The notes under the pieces are model-generated. The model was given only the letters and a program-made list of their open reading frames with translations. It did no database searches and was not told the DNA's origin. The position numbers and the translations under genes were made by a program. Below are positions 1-6,630 of a DNA stretch of 8,113 nt, one piece after another (position 1 is the stretch's first letter; every line of letters begins with the position of its first letter). The stretch comes from an uncultured bacterium (GTDB taxonomy: Bacteria > Planctomycetota > UBA8108). The stretch is taken from assembly GCA_913050545.1 (NCBI GenBank), contig CAJWZY010000086.1:1-8113 (forward strand), in the 5' to 3' direction.

Positions 1-1213
1 CTCTTTGGTTTTCGCCGATCACGTGCCTAGCGTCGACGCTCCGCTGATCGCCCATCTGAGACGGTGTGGGCTCATATCGATCGGCAAGACCAACACGCCG
101 GAACTCGGGATGAATGCGTCCACTGAACCGGTGCTCAACGGACTGACCCACAATCCGTGGGACCTGGAGTTGACCCCCGGCGGATCGAGCGGCGGCGCGG
201 CTGCTCTCTGTTCCGCCACCCGGGGAATGCTCCACCTCGGCTCCGATACCGGGGGGTCGATACGCCAGCCGGCATCCTACTGCGGGGTCACCGGGTTCAA
301 GCCTACCTACGGCAGGGTCTCGCGTTACGGACTGCTTGCCTTTGCCAGCTCCCTGGACCAGATCGGTCCCCTGCAGCATTCGGCTCTCGAGTGCGCTCTT
401 GCCCTTGGGAGCATGGCGGGTGTCGATCCGATGGACTGCACGAGCAGGGATGTCGAGGTCAAGGACTACGTGGAGAGCGCCTCGCGGGATATTTCCGGAT
501 TGCGCATCGGTCTTGCTCCCGAGCTCTTTCCCGATGGAGTTGAGGCAGAGGTGCGTGAACGCGTGGAGCAGGGGATCGAGGTCCTGCGGGGGCTGGGGGC
601 GGAGGTGAAGGAGGTCACCCTGCCCAATGCACGCTATGCCAACCAGGCCTATGTCCTGGTCTCCGCCGCCGAGGCCAGCTCCAACCTGGCACGCTACGAT
701 GGAGTCCATTTCGGTTATCGCTCCGGCGACGCGGCCGATCTCACAGAGCTCTATAAGAGTTCACGGGCGGAGGGCTTCGGCCCCGAGGTGAAGAGACGCA
801 TCATGATCGGTACCTTTGTTTTGAGCTCCGGCTACTACGATGCCTTCTACCTCAAGGCCCTGAGGGTGAGAAAGCTCCTCCAGCAGGATTTCGAGAGGGC
901 TCTTGGGGAGGTGGATGCCGTCATCTGCCCGACCTCGCCGATCACCGCCTTCCCCATCGGAGACAGGATGGACGATCCGATGAAGCTCTATGCGGTCGAT
1001 GTGCTGACCGTTCCGGCCAACCTTGCCTCGCTGCCGGCGCTCAGCATGCCCTGTGGTTTCTCAGGTGAGGGACTTCCGGTCGGGATGCAGATCTACGGCA
1101 GGCAGATGGAGGATGATGTGGTCTTGCGGCTCGCCAACGCCTTCCAGTCCGCCACCGACCATCATCTGCAGGCACCGGAGGTGAATGCCTGGGGTGGCGG
1201 GGGAGGGGCCTGA
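1..1213 (+). CDS. gatA: Glutamyl-tRNA(Gln)/aspartyl-tRNA(Asn) amidotransferase subunit A (5'-truncated by window edge)
   Basis: GatA is the glutaminase subunit of GatCAB. It frees ammonia from glutamine, and GatB uses the ammonia to amidate mischarged Glu-tRNA(Gln) or Asp-tRNA(Asn) in the cytoplasm. The gene enters from the left in frame (TTG at 5-7 is an internal codon) and ends with TGA at 1211-1213. About 402 residues are visible. Numbering from that codon, the amidase-signature serines are S61 (PGGSSGG) and the nucleophile S85 (GSDTGGSIRQPA). They sit 24 apart, as in S. aureus GatA (S154/S178). The same offset of 93 places R265 and D332 on the glutamine-binding R358 and D425 as I recall them. 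The catalytic Lys (K79 there) would lie about 14 residues before the visible part, so some 93 residues are missing. The GKTN-TPELG segment reads more like a generic amidase than the usual GKTN-MDEFAMG. The GatA-type SRYGLLAFASSLDQIGP block and the adjoining gatB settle the identity. The C-terminus is a run of glycines created by the gatB ribosome-binding site. Confidence 0.95.
   Translation, partial: SLVFADHVPSVDAPLIAHLRRCGLISIGKTNTPELGMNASTEPVLNGLTHNPWDLELTPGGSSGGAAALCSATRGMLHLGSDTGGSIRQPASYCGVTGFKPTYGRVSRYGLLAFASSLDQIGPLQHSALECALALGSMAGVDPMDCTSRDVEVKDYVESASRDISGLRIGLAPELFPDGVEAEVRERVEQGIEVLRGLGAEVKEVTLPNARYANQAYVLVSAAEASSNLARYDGVHFGYRSGDAADLTELYKSSRAEGFGPEVKRRIMIGTFVLSSGYYDAFYLKALRVRKLLQQDFERALGEVDAVICPTSPITAFPIGDRMDDPMKLYAVDVLTVPANLASLPALSMPCGFSGEGLPVGMQIYGRQMEDDVVLRLANAFQSATDHHLQAPEVNAWGGGGGA
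1199..1208 (+). promoter_or_regulatory. Ribosome-binding site of gatB, inside the end of gatA
   Basis: A purine-rich GGGGGAGGGG-type stretch lies 6 bases before the ATG at 1215. It is read in the gatA frame as the terminal glycines. It decides the gatB start: an in-frame upstream alternative at 1185 lies inside gatA, has no such site in front of it and would add residues not typical of GatB. Confidence 0.7.
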
Positions 1214-1214
1214 T

Positions 1215-2681
1215 ATGTGCGCTGAGAAGAAGCCCGATCCCCTGGAGAACTCGGCCTACGAGGCGGTCATCGGCCTGGAGGTCCACGTCCAGCTGAATAC
1301 CAGCACGAAGATGTTCTGCCGTTGCGAGAACAGGTTCGGTGCGGATCCCAATACCAATGTCTGCCCGGTGTGCCTTGGCTGGCCCGGGGCCCTTCCCTAC
1401 GCGAACCGCCAGGCGATTGAGCAGTCCCTGCGGGCGGTGCTGGCCTGCGGTTGCGAGGTGGGGGAGTTCACCAAGTTTGACCGTAAGAATTACTTCTACC
1501 CCGACCTGCCCAAGGGCTACCAGATCTCCCAGTTTGACCAACCCCTGGGGCTTGGTGGTCGTGTCGATTTCCTGCTCGATGGAGAGCAAGCCGCTGTCCA
1601 GTTGACGAGAATCCACCTTGAAGAGGATGCAGGAAAGAATACCCATGTTGCAGGGCGGCCGGTCAGCTTTGTCGATCTCAACCGGGCAGGGACTCCCCTG
1701 CTTGAGATCGTGACCGAGCCTGACATCGCCTCGGCGGCCGAGGCCGGCGCCTTTGTCAGGAACCTCAGGCTCATCATGCTCTACCTCGGGGTCTCCGATT
1801 GCAATATGGAGGAAGGGTCGCTGCGCTGCGACGTGAATATTTCGATCCGCCCGAAGGGGGCCGAGCATCTCGAGACCCGTTCAGAGGTCAAGAACCTAAA
1901 CTCCTTTAACTTCATCGAGAAAGCTCTCAACTACGAGATTGCCAGGCAGATCGAGCTCAAGGAGCGTGGCGAGGAGGTGGTGCAGGAGACCAGGCTCTAT
2001 GATCCGGACAGGGATGAAACCCGCTCGATGCGTGGCAAGGAGGCCGAGCATGACTACAGGTATTTCCCCGAGCCGGACCTTACTCCCGTCACCTTCACTG
2101 CCGAGCACATCGAAGAAATTCGTTCCGGGCTGCCTGAGCTGCCTGTCCAGCGGCTGGAACGTTATACCGGGGAGCTCGGGCTGGAGCCATATCCCGCTGA
2201 GCTGCTCGTGCGCGACCACGAGGCCGCGGTCTTCTTTGACAGCTGTGTCGAGGTTTATCCGCAGGCACGCTCGGTGGCCAATTGGGTCCTGAACGCGCTC
2301 AAGGAAGAGGCCAATTCCCGCAAGACAGGTATCTCCTCCCTGGGACTGGATCCAGGACGGTTTGCCGACCTCGTGAAGGCGGTCGACGATGGCGTTGTGA
2401 GCTCGCAGAAGGCCCGGGATGTTCTTGAGCCTCTGCTCGAGAGCGCCAAGTCAGTGGCGGAGATCATCAGTGAGCTGGGACTCGAACAGATCAGCGATGA
2501 CTCCCTGCTTCGTGAGCAGGTGGAGAAGGTGCTTGCTGAGCATCCCGGCCCGGTCGAAGATGTCAGGGCCGGAAAGAAAAACTCGGTTAATTTCCTCGTC
2601 GGGCAGGTGATGAAGGAAACACGGGGAAAGGCCAATCCCGGCAAGGTAGCTGAGATCATAGGCGAGGTGCTCTCAGGGTAG
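1215..2681 (+). CDS. gatB: Aspartyl/glutamyl-tRNA amidotransferase subunit B
   Basis: GatB binds the mischarged tRNA, activates the Glu/Asp side chain with ATP and transfers ammonia delivered from GatA. The product is 488 residues, close to the usual length of about 475-490. Visible family blocks are YEAVIGLEVHVQLNT (15-29), FDRKNYFYPDLPKGYQISQ (88-106), IHLEEDAGKNTH (133-144), DLNRAGTPLLEIVTEPD (154-170), GSLRCDVNISIRPKG (201-215) and EVKNLNSFNFIEKAL (224-238). A C35-x-C37...C50-x-x-C53 cluster matches the zinc site known in some GatB proteins. The C-terminal GatB/YqeY tRNA-binding domain is marked by GQVMKETRGKANPGKV (463-478). The ATG at 1215 lies one base after the gatA stop and has a strong ribosome-binding site, so the two genes are almost certainly co-transcribed and coupled. 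The gene shows no frameshift and no missing block. Subunit C is not in the window and may lie upstream of gatA. Confidence 0.97.
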   Translation: MCAEKKPDPLENSAYEAVIGLEVHVQLNTSTKMFCRCENRFGADPNTNVCPVCLGWPGALPYANRQAIEQSLRAVLACGCEVGEFTKFDRKNYFYPDLPKGYQISQFDQPLGLGGRVDFLLDGEQAAVQLTRIHLEEDAGKNTHVAGRPVSFVDLNRAGTPLLEIVTEPDIASAAEAGAFVRNLRLIMLYLGVSDCNMEEGSLRCDVNISIRPKGAEHLETRSEVKNLNSFNFIEKALNYEIARQIELKERGEEVVQETRLYDPDRDETRSMRGKEAEHDYRYFPEPDLTPVTFTAEHIEEIRSGLPELPVQRLERYTGELGLEPYPAELLVRDHEAAVFFDSCVEVYPQARSVANWVLNALKEEANSRKTGISSLGLDPGRFADLVKAVDDGVVSSQKARDVLEPLLESAKSVAEIISELGLEQISDDSLLREQVEKVLAEHPGPVEDVRAGKKNSVNFLVGQVMKETRGKANPGKVAEIIGEVLSG

Positions 2682-2691
2682 ATCTTCTATG

Positions 2692-2714
2692 CCGCTGAAC
2701 TTTTTTTCAGTCGG
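2692..2714 (+). terminator. Short hairpin after gatB (possible weak terminator)
   Basis: CCGCTGAA (2692-2699) pairs with TTCAG-T-CGG (2706-2714): eight base pairs with one bulged T and a six-base loop. A run of seven T (2701-2707) lies in the loop and 3' arm rather than after the stem, so this is not a canonical intrinsic terminator. It sits 11 bases past the gatB stop, in the 76-base spacer before the vWA gene. The spacer otherwise holds only a TAGAAT box (2746-2751) 6 bases before the next ATG. Confidence 0.3.
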
Positions 2715-2757
2715 TTGGCGGGATAGATTCGTGAAGTTCCTGGGGTAGAATATCGAA

Positions 2758-4191
2758 ATGAGAATCTCCCGAGCAATTCAGTTCCCAGCGCCGAGGCTGG
2801 CAGCGGCCTGCCTGCTGGCCCTCTTCCTGGCGCAGGCTTTTTTCGCGCCTGGGCTCCGTTCAGAGGAGCCCAAGGGTGGCTGGAAGTCAGCGGAGAGTTC
2901 TCTGAAGAAGGCGATCCTGGGAAAAGACTTCGTCACTGCGCAGCGCCTGGTGACCGAGCTGGCTGCGACCGACGATGTCCGTGGCTACAAGCTCATTCTC
3001 AAATATGCACTTGGTGGTCACAGCTATGACCTTGACCGCCTTGGTGGCCGGACAATCGCTGCCGTCGAGTCCTCCAATATTCGCAGGGAGGTCTTTGATG
3101 CGGTGAACAAGGGGCGGAACGTCAAGACCAAGATTATCCTGCTTGCCGTGCTGAAGCGCTGGGGGGATGACCCCCTGGCGATGAAGGCACTCCACGGCGC
3201 GCTTCGCAGTTCGCGCAAGGAGGTTGTCTTCACCGCCCTTCGCTGGATCAGGGAGCTCAACAGCATGGAGCTTTCGATGGATCCGCTGATCGATGAACTT
3301 GCCCGGCGGGAGCGCAAGCCCCGCGACCGGGTCTATTTCGATCTTCAGCGAACGCTTGAGAAGCTCAGCGATCAGAACTTCGAGGTCTCTGCTGACTGGC
3401 GCAACTACTGGAAGGGCCGCAAGGGTGGCAAGAAACCCGTGGTGAAGCCACGCGGAGAGAGTCGCACGGTATTGTACAAGCGGCCGAGCTTCTTCTCGGT
3501 GACCGTCGATACCGATCGTGTCCTGTTTATCATTGATGTCTCCGGCAGCATGAAGATCCCCGACACGGTGATCCAGAAGCCCAGGCGCCCCCCGGAAGAG
3601 CCTGGGGCCAAGGGCCGTACGGTTGTCGTCAATCCAGATGGGGCCACCGGAAGCGAGAAACCGTCCGGGGTGAAATCAAAACAGGTGCCCCGGATTACGA
3701 GGGTGAAGCACGAGCTGCTCAAGACTCTTGCCGGGCTGCCTTCTCATGTCCGTTTCGGAATCATGAACTTCAATCACCAGATCGGATTTTTCGGTTCTGC
3801 GCCCCCGCCTCTTCCCCAGCAGGATGACAAGATCATCAAACATTCCGCGACCCCGGGACTGGCCCTGGCGTCAAAGGCCAACAAGGAAAAGGCCTACCAA
3901 TGGGTAAAGGGATTGAAACCATCGGGCGCCACACGAACTGACCTGGCGGTTGCGCGCGGCTTCGAAATACCTGATATCGATACGATCTACCTGCTGACCG
4001 ATGGGGCGCCGCGCGATATCAGGAACCAGAAAATCGCTCCAGAGCTGGTTCTCCAGGTGGCCAGGATCCGTAACCGTTTTCGCAAGGCCCGGATCCACAC
4101 GATCGGGTTCTCCCAGGCGGGTTCCACCATGCAGCAGCTCTGTCGTGACCTTGCCGGGCAGAACGATGGCAAGTGCGTTCTGCTGGAGTAG
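2758..4191 (+). CDS. Exported HEAT-like repeat and von Willebrand factor A domain protein
   Basis: The predicted protein has 477 residues. An N-terminal signal peptide has Arg residues at 3, 5 and 13, a hydrophobic core at about 14-29 (LAAACLLALFLAQAFF) and likely cleavage near 30-36. This places the protein outside the cytoplasmic membrane. Residues 45-220 are alpha-helical with HEAT-like repeats and close with LEKLSDQNF...WRNYW. The vWA domain covers about 252-477. Its metal-ion-dependent adhesion site (MIDAS) has all parts: D260-x-S262-x-S264 (FIIDVSGSM), T392 (SGATRTDLA) and D415 (YLLTDGAP), so metal-dependent ligand binding is likely. A Pro/basic/Gly-rich insert of about 45 residues (267-311) follows the first MIDAS strand. 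The ligand is unknown. No Shine-Dalgarno sequence precedes the ATG at 2758, but a TAGAAT box lies 6 bases upstream, consistent with a leaderless start. Domain order and the DTIYLLTDGAP segment resemble proteins common in Planctomycetota. The domain calls are firm; the biological role is not known. Confidence 0.85.
   Translation: MRISRAIQFPAPRLAAACLLALFLAQAFFAPGLRSEEPKGGWKSAESSLKKAILGKDFVTAQRLVTELAATDDVRGYKLILKYALGGHSYDLDRLGGRTIAAVESSNIRREVFDAVNKGRNVKTKIILLAVLKRWGDDPLAMKALHGALRSSRKEVVFTALRWIRELNSMELSMDPLIDELARRERKPRDRVYFDLQRTLEKLSDQNFEVSADWRNYWKGRKGGKKPVVKPRGESRTVLYKRPSFFSVTVDTDRVLFIIDVSGSMKIPDTVIQKPRRPPEEPGAKGRTVVVNPDGATGSEKPSGVKSKQVPRITRVKHELLKTLAGLPSHVRFGIMNFNHQIGFFGSAPPPLPQQDDKIIKHSATPGLALASKANKEKAYQWVKGLKPSGATRTDLAVARGFEIPDIDTIYLLTDGAPRDIRNQKIAPELVLQVARIRNRFRKARIHTIGFSQAGSTMQQLCRDLAGQNDGKCVLLE
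4158..4183. terminator. Perfect 8-bp hairpin at the convergent gene junction
   Basis: GCAGAACG (4158-4165) and CGTTCTGC (4176-4183) are perfect inverted repeats around a 10-base loop. The hairpin lies in the last codons of the vWA gene. Read on the other strand, it begins 15 bases past the stop of the FHA gene. No T tract follows on either strand, so intrinsic termination is uncertain. It could act as a bidirectional 3'-end or stabilising structure for the two convergent transcripts, since the 7-base gap between the stop codons has no room for one. Confidence 0.35.
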
Positions 4192-4198
4192 GGCAGGC

Positions 4199-5611
4199 TC
4201 AGGGCATAAAAATCTTGAAGAGCAGGTGGGATGCTTTCCAGCTGCCGAAGAAAAGCCCTCCCCATAGAATCGCCCAGAGGGGCAGGGTTGCCAGGCCGGG
4301 CCCGGGATTACTTTCCAGCCGGGGCCGGGTGATGGCTGGTATCGGGCTGGATTTTGCTGCCAGGGGGGGAGGAGCTCCGGGGGAGGGCGCGGCTTTTTCA
4401 GCAGGCTTGACATCTGCCGGGGTGGCTTCTTCCCTGAAGTCCCCCTTGATCTCGACGACATCCTGGTTGTTTTCGATGGCCACGATCACGGGCTCGATCA
4501 GCTCGGCGGTGCTGGGTCTCTCCGCGGGTTCCTTCTCGAGCATCTGCGAGAGCAGCTCCGAGAGCTCTTCGGGGATGTCGGGATTGATCAGGCTTGCCGG
4601 GGCCGGCTTGAGCTCCTGATGCTTCCTGAGGATCTCCCTGGCATCTCCCTCTCCCATGACGGGCGTTGCCGTCAGCAAAAAATACGAAACAGCAGCGGCG
4701 GAGTAGGCCATGGATTTTTCGGGCAGCGCAGGTTCGCCGGCTTCTTCCCCGCAGAACTCCGGGGGCAGGTAGTTGGTATAGGCTGGGAGATGGCAGAGAG
4801 AACCGTTTCGAGTGCTCAGCAGGGTCGGTAACTCAAGGGCTGCTGCCGAGAGCGATTTCCTGCCGTCTGCTGCAGGATGGAGGTAGAGCTGGTCGAGGCC
4901 CAGGGGGCCGCAGATCCCAGGCGCAGCCCTGCATTTTTCCAGGGTGATCGCCAGCAGCTGGCTCACCAGCTGGAGCCTTGTTTCAAGAGGCTCGTCGGCA
5001 AGCAGGTCTTCCAGTTGATCTCCAAGCGGCACACCACCATGTGACCTCTGCACCAGGTAGCTCTTGGAGCTGTCGGAGAAATCTGAAGTGATCACGCCCT
5101 CGATGAGGTCATGTTTCAGGTTGGAGGCGGAGTCTACAGCGCTTTTTACCGTTTCGAGAAGCTCCCCGGAAGGAAGCTGTCCGCTGGCGAAAAGATCGAC
5201 GCGCACCGGCCGGTCAAGGGCTGACTGGTAGGCGTTGTAGACAAAGAGCCCGCTTTCTTCTCTTGCCGTTTCGAGCAGTTGAGAACCATAGATCTCACGG
5301 CGTGGAGTGGGAAATTCTTCATGTTCTTCGAAGGTCATCAGGGTGTTGCCTACCTGGACAGTGTCCTGGTCAGCCAGCCGGGCTTTATCGACCTTTTCGC
5401 CGTTGAGGAGGGTGCCGTTGGAGGACCCGAGGTCCTTGAGTAACCAGTTACCCCAGGCCAGCAGAACCTGGGCGTGCCTGCGTGATGAGCGATTGTCATC
5501 GAGGGAGATCTCATTGTCTTCTCCCCGGCCGATGACAGTGGGCAACTTACGGGAAAAAACCGCGAAGGCTTCTCCCTCATTCTTTCCTTTTCTTACGCGA
5601 AGCACAGGCAT
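4199..5611 (-). CDS. FHA domain / pseudokinase / C-terminal membrane-anchored protein
   Basis: The predicted protein has 470 residues. The N-terminal FHA domain (about 1-97) carries the phosphothreonine-binding signature: GRG at 28-30, SRRHA at 43-47 and LKDLGSSNGTLLNG at 58-71. Residues 125-380 follow a protein-kinase layout: N-lobe strand RPVRVDLF (134-141), hinge-like SYLVQRSHGGVPL (184-196), a catalytic-loop equivalent GICGPLGLDQLYL (232-244), PPE (283-285) in the APE position, and EPAERPSTAEL (361-371) in the final helix. The catalytic residues are gone: the VAIK lysine is D139, HRD is GPL (235-237), and no DFG remains near 254-259. It therefore looks like a pseudokinase. A Pro/Ala-rich linker (396-438) leads to one hydrophobic segment (440-458, GLATLPLWAILWGGLFFGS), probably a tail anchor leaving the domains in the cytoplasm. 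The ATG at 5609-5611 has no Shine-Dalgarno sequence, but TATAAT ends 9 bases before it. The family is not one I recognise by name, and its partners are unknown. Confidence 0.87.
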   Translation of the reverse strand: MPVLRVRKGKNEGEAFAVFSRKLPTVIGRGEDNEISLDDNRSSRRHAQVLLAWGNWLLKDLGSSNGTLLNGEKVDKARLADQDTVQVGNTLMTFEEHEEFPTPRREIYGSQLLETAREESGLFVYNAYQSALDRPVRVDLFASGQLPSGELLETVKSAVDSASNLKHDLIEGVITSDFSDSSKSYLVQRSHGGVPLGDQLEDLLADEPLETRLQLVSQLLAITLEKCRAAPGICGPLGLDQLYLHPAADGRKSLSAAALELPTLLSTRNGSLCHLPAYTNYLPPEFCGEEAGEPALPEKSMAYSAAAVSYFLLTATPVMGEGDAREILRKHQELKPAPASLINPDIPEELSELLSQMLEKEPAERPSTAELIEPVIVAIENNQDVVEIKGDFREEATPADVKPAEKAAPSPGAPPPLAAKSSPIPAITRPRLESNPGPGLATLPLWAILWGGLFFGSWKASHLLFKIFMP

Positions 5612-5617
5612 GGTTCT

Positions 5618-5628
5618 AGTATTATACT
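5618..5628. promoter_or_regulatory. Palindromic bidirectional -10 region between the FHA gene and rsfS
   Basis: AGTAT-T-ATACT is a perfect 11-base palindrome. It contains a consensus TATAAT on the minus strand (5626 to 5621), oriented toward the FHA gene, and TATACT on the plus strand (5623-5628), oriented toward rsfS. No good -35 box is visible on either side at 16-18 bases. A second small inverted repeat, CTCA-atta-TGAG (5627-5638), abuts it and might be an operator. The two genes are divergent with about 50 bases between start codons, so a shared promoter is expected. The exact assignment is an inference from base matches. Confidence 0.5.
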
Positions 5629-5652
5629 CAATTATGAGCCTTTTATCCCGAT

Positions 5653-5660
5653 GGAGGTGG
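5653..5660 (+). promoter_or_regulatory. Ribosome-binding site deciding the rsfS start
   Basis: The GGAGG core (5653-5657, inside GGAGGTGG) stands 5 bases before a TTG at 5663. The in-frame ATG at 5651 overlaps this site and has no purine-rich site of its own upstream (GAGCCTTTTATCCCG precedes it). This favours TTG 5663 as the true start. Confidence 0.6.
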
Positions 5661-5662
5661 TA

Positions 5663-6067
5663 TTGAGCGGCACTAGGGTGGATTCTCGCAGCGTGGTCAG
5701 ACGCTGCGCGCAGATTCTTGACGAAAACAAGCTCTCAGACATCGAGATTTATGAAGTAGGCGATACGATCCAGATCACCGACTACTTCGTGATTGCTACC
5801 GGTCTTACCTCGAGACACCTGCTGACGGCGACAACCGATCTCGTCAAGGGGCTCCGGGCAGATGGGCTTGTAGATGACCAGGCTGAGAACTTTCATAAAG
5901 AAGGCCATCACGGCCGTGATGGGCGCTGGGTTCTTCTCGACCTCGACAGTGTCGTGGTTCATCTCTTTCTCGAGGAGAGCCGGAAGTATTACGACCTGGA
6001 GTTACTCTGGGGGGATTGCCCCAAGATAGATTGGGAACCGAGCCCCAGGCCGACGGCCAGTGGTTGA
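5663..6067 (+). CDS. rsfS: Ribosome silencing factor RsfS (Iojap/YbeB family)
   Basis: RsfS binds ribosomal protein uL14 on the large subunit and blocks joining with the small subunit, slowing translation in stationary phase or starvation. From the TTG start the protein has 134 residues, or 138 from an ATG at 5651; the family is usually about 105-130. Counting from the TTG, diagnostic blocks are the ITDYFVIATGLTSRHL segment (about 39-54), the HKEGHHGRDGRWVLLDLDSVVVHLF stretch (about 79-103) and the terminal YYDLELLWGDCP (about 109-120). These are the normal RsfS signature strands and LW-gD motif. The C-terminal tail (KIDWEPSPRPTASG) is a short extension. The gene is divergent from the FHA gene and 59 bases upstream of the tsaE start, probably in one transcript with it. 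TATACT at 5623-5628 is a candidate -10 box. The choice of start is the only real uncertainty. Confidence 0.94.
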   Translation: MSGTRVDSRSVVRRCAQILDENKLSDIEIYEVGDTIQITDYFVIATGLTSRHLLTATTDLVKGLRADGLVDDQAENFHKEGHHGRDGRWVLLDLDSVVVHLFLEESRKYYDLELLWGDCPKIDWEPSPRPTASG

Positions 6068-6126
6068 AGCAGATTTTCCCCGTTCCCGGTTGCAGCTTCC
6101 GGTATGGGGAGAATGGAACCTGTTTA

Positions 6127-6630
6127 ATGGATAGAGTTGAAAGGCTGACTCAAAGCGCGGAGGAGACCTTCGAGGTTGCCCGGCAGCTGGGTGAAAGTCT
6201 CGAGGGAGGCGAGGTGCTGGCCCTGGTTGGAGATCTCGGCTCGGGCAAGACGACCTTTACCAGGGGGCTGGTCTGCGGGGTGGGCTGTGCAGAATACAAG
6301 CGGGTGAACAGCCCGACCTATGTTCTCGAACAGATTTACCAGGGACGCCTGGTGGTACGGCACTACGATGCCTACCGCCTGGGCAGTTCCTCTGAGCTTG
6401 ACGAGCTCGGCTTCGAGGAGGCTCTTGCTTCGGGCGCGGTCCTGGTGGTGGAGTGGGCTGATCGTGTGGACGCTCTCATGCCGCCTGGTAAGCTGGTATT
6501 GGAGTTGTCATTTGCCGGCGAGTCCGGCGTCGGGGGAGAGCCGGGTAATTGCCGCCGCCTCACCTTCAGCTCAGAGGGTACAATATGGAACGCACGGCTG
6601 GCTGCCCTTGCAGGAGAACAGGGCCGATAA
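6127..6630 (+). CDS. tsaE: tRNA t6A37 biosynthesis ATPase TsaE
   Basis: TsaE is the P-loop ATPase that works with TsaB and TsaD to regenerate the complex forming N6-threonylcarbamoyladenosine at position 37 of ANN-decoding tRNAs. The product has 167 residues, typical for the family. Visible motifs are the N-terminal TQSAEET (8-14), Walker A GDLGSGKTT (35-43, with K41), NSPTYVLEQIY (61-71), the switch-like HYDAYRL (79-85, with D81) and VVEWADR (107-113, with E109 and W110), all family hallmarks. The ATG at 6127 fits the family N-terminus. Its ribosome-binding site is poor: the GGGGAGA at 6107-6112 stands about 14 bases away. An in-frame TTG at 6064 overlapping the rsfS stop (TTGA) would add 21 residues that do not look conserved, so it is a second choice. 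The gene probably shares a transcript with rsfS; both serve translation. Confidence 0.95.
   Translation: MDRVERLTQSAEETFEVARQLGESLEGGEVLALVGDLGSGKTTFTRGLVCGVGCAEYKRVNSPTYVLEQIYQGRLVVRHYDAYRLGSSSELDELGFEEALASGAVLVVEWADRVDALMPPGKLVLELSFAGESGVGGEPGNCRRLTFSSEGTIWNARLAALAGEQGR

Noticed and set aside
1..1213. Generic amidase rather than GatA
   Set aside because: The SRYGLLAFASSLDQIGP block, the conserved R265 and D332 at exact S. aureus GatA offsets and the coupled gatB all support GatA.
1041..1868. A 275-codon open frame on the minus strand across the gatA/gatB junction
   Set aside because: It is antisense to two firmly identified genes, has no recognisable motif and is explained by GC-rich codon bias.
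4173..4619. A Ser/Gly-rich open frame on the plus strand antisense to the FHA gene
   Set aside because: It is the low-complexity shadow of the Pro-rich linker and kinase-like C-lobe on the other strand, and has no ribosome-binding site.
4199..5611. Calling the FHA gene an active serine/threonine kinase
   Set aside because: The lysine, HRD and DFG positions are all replaced, so only the fold resemblance can be supported.
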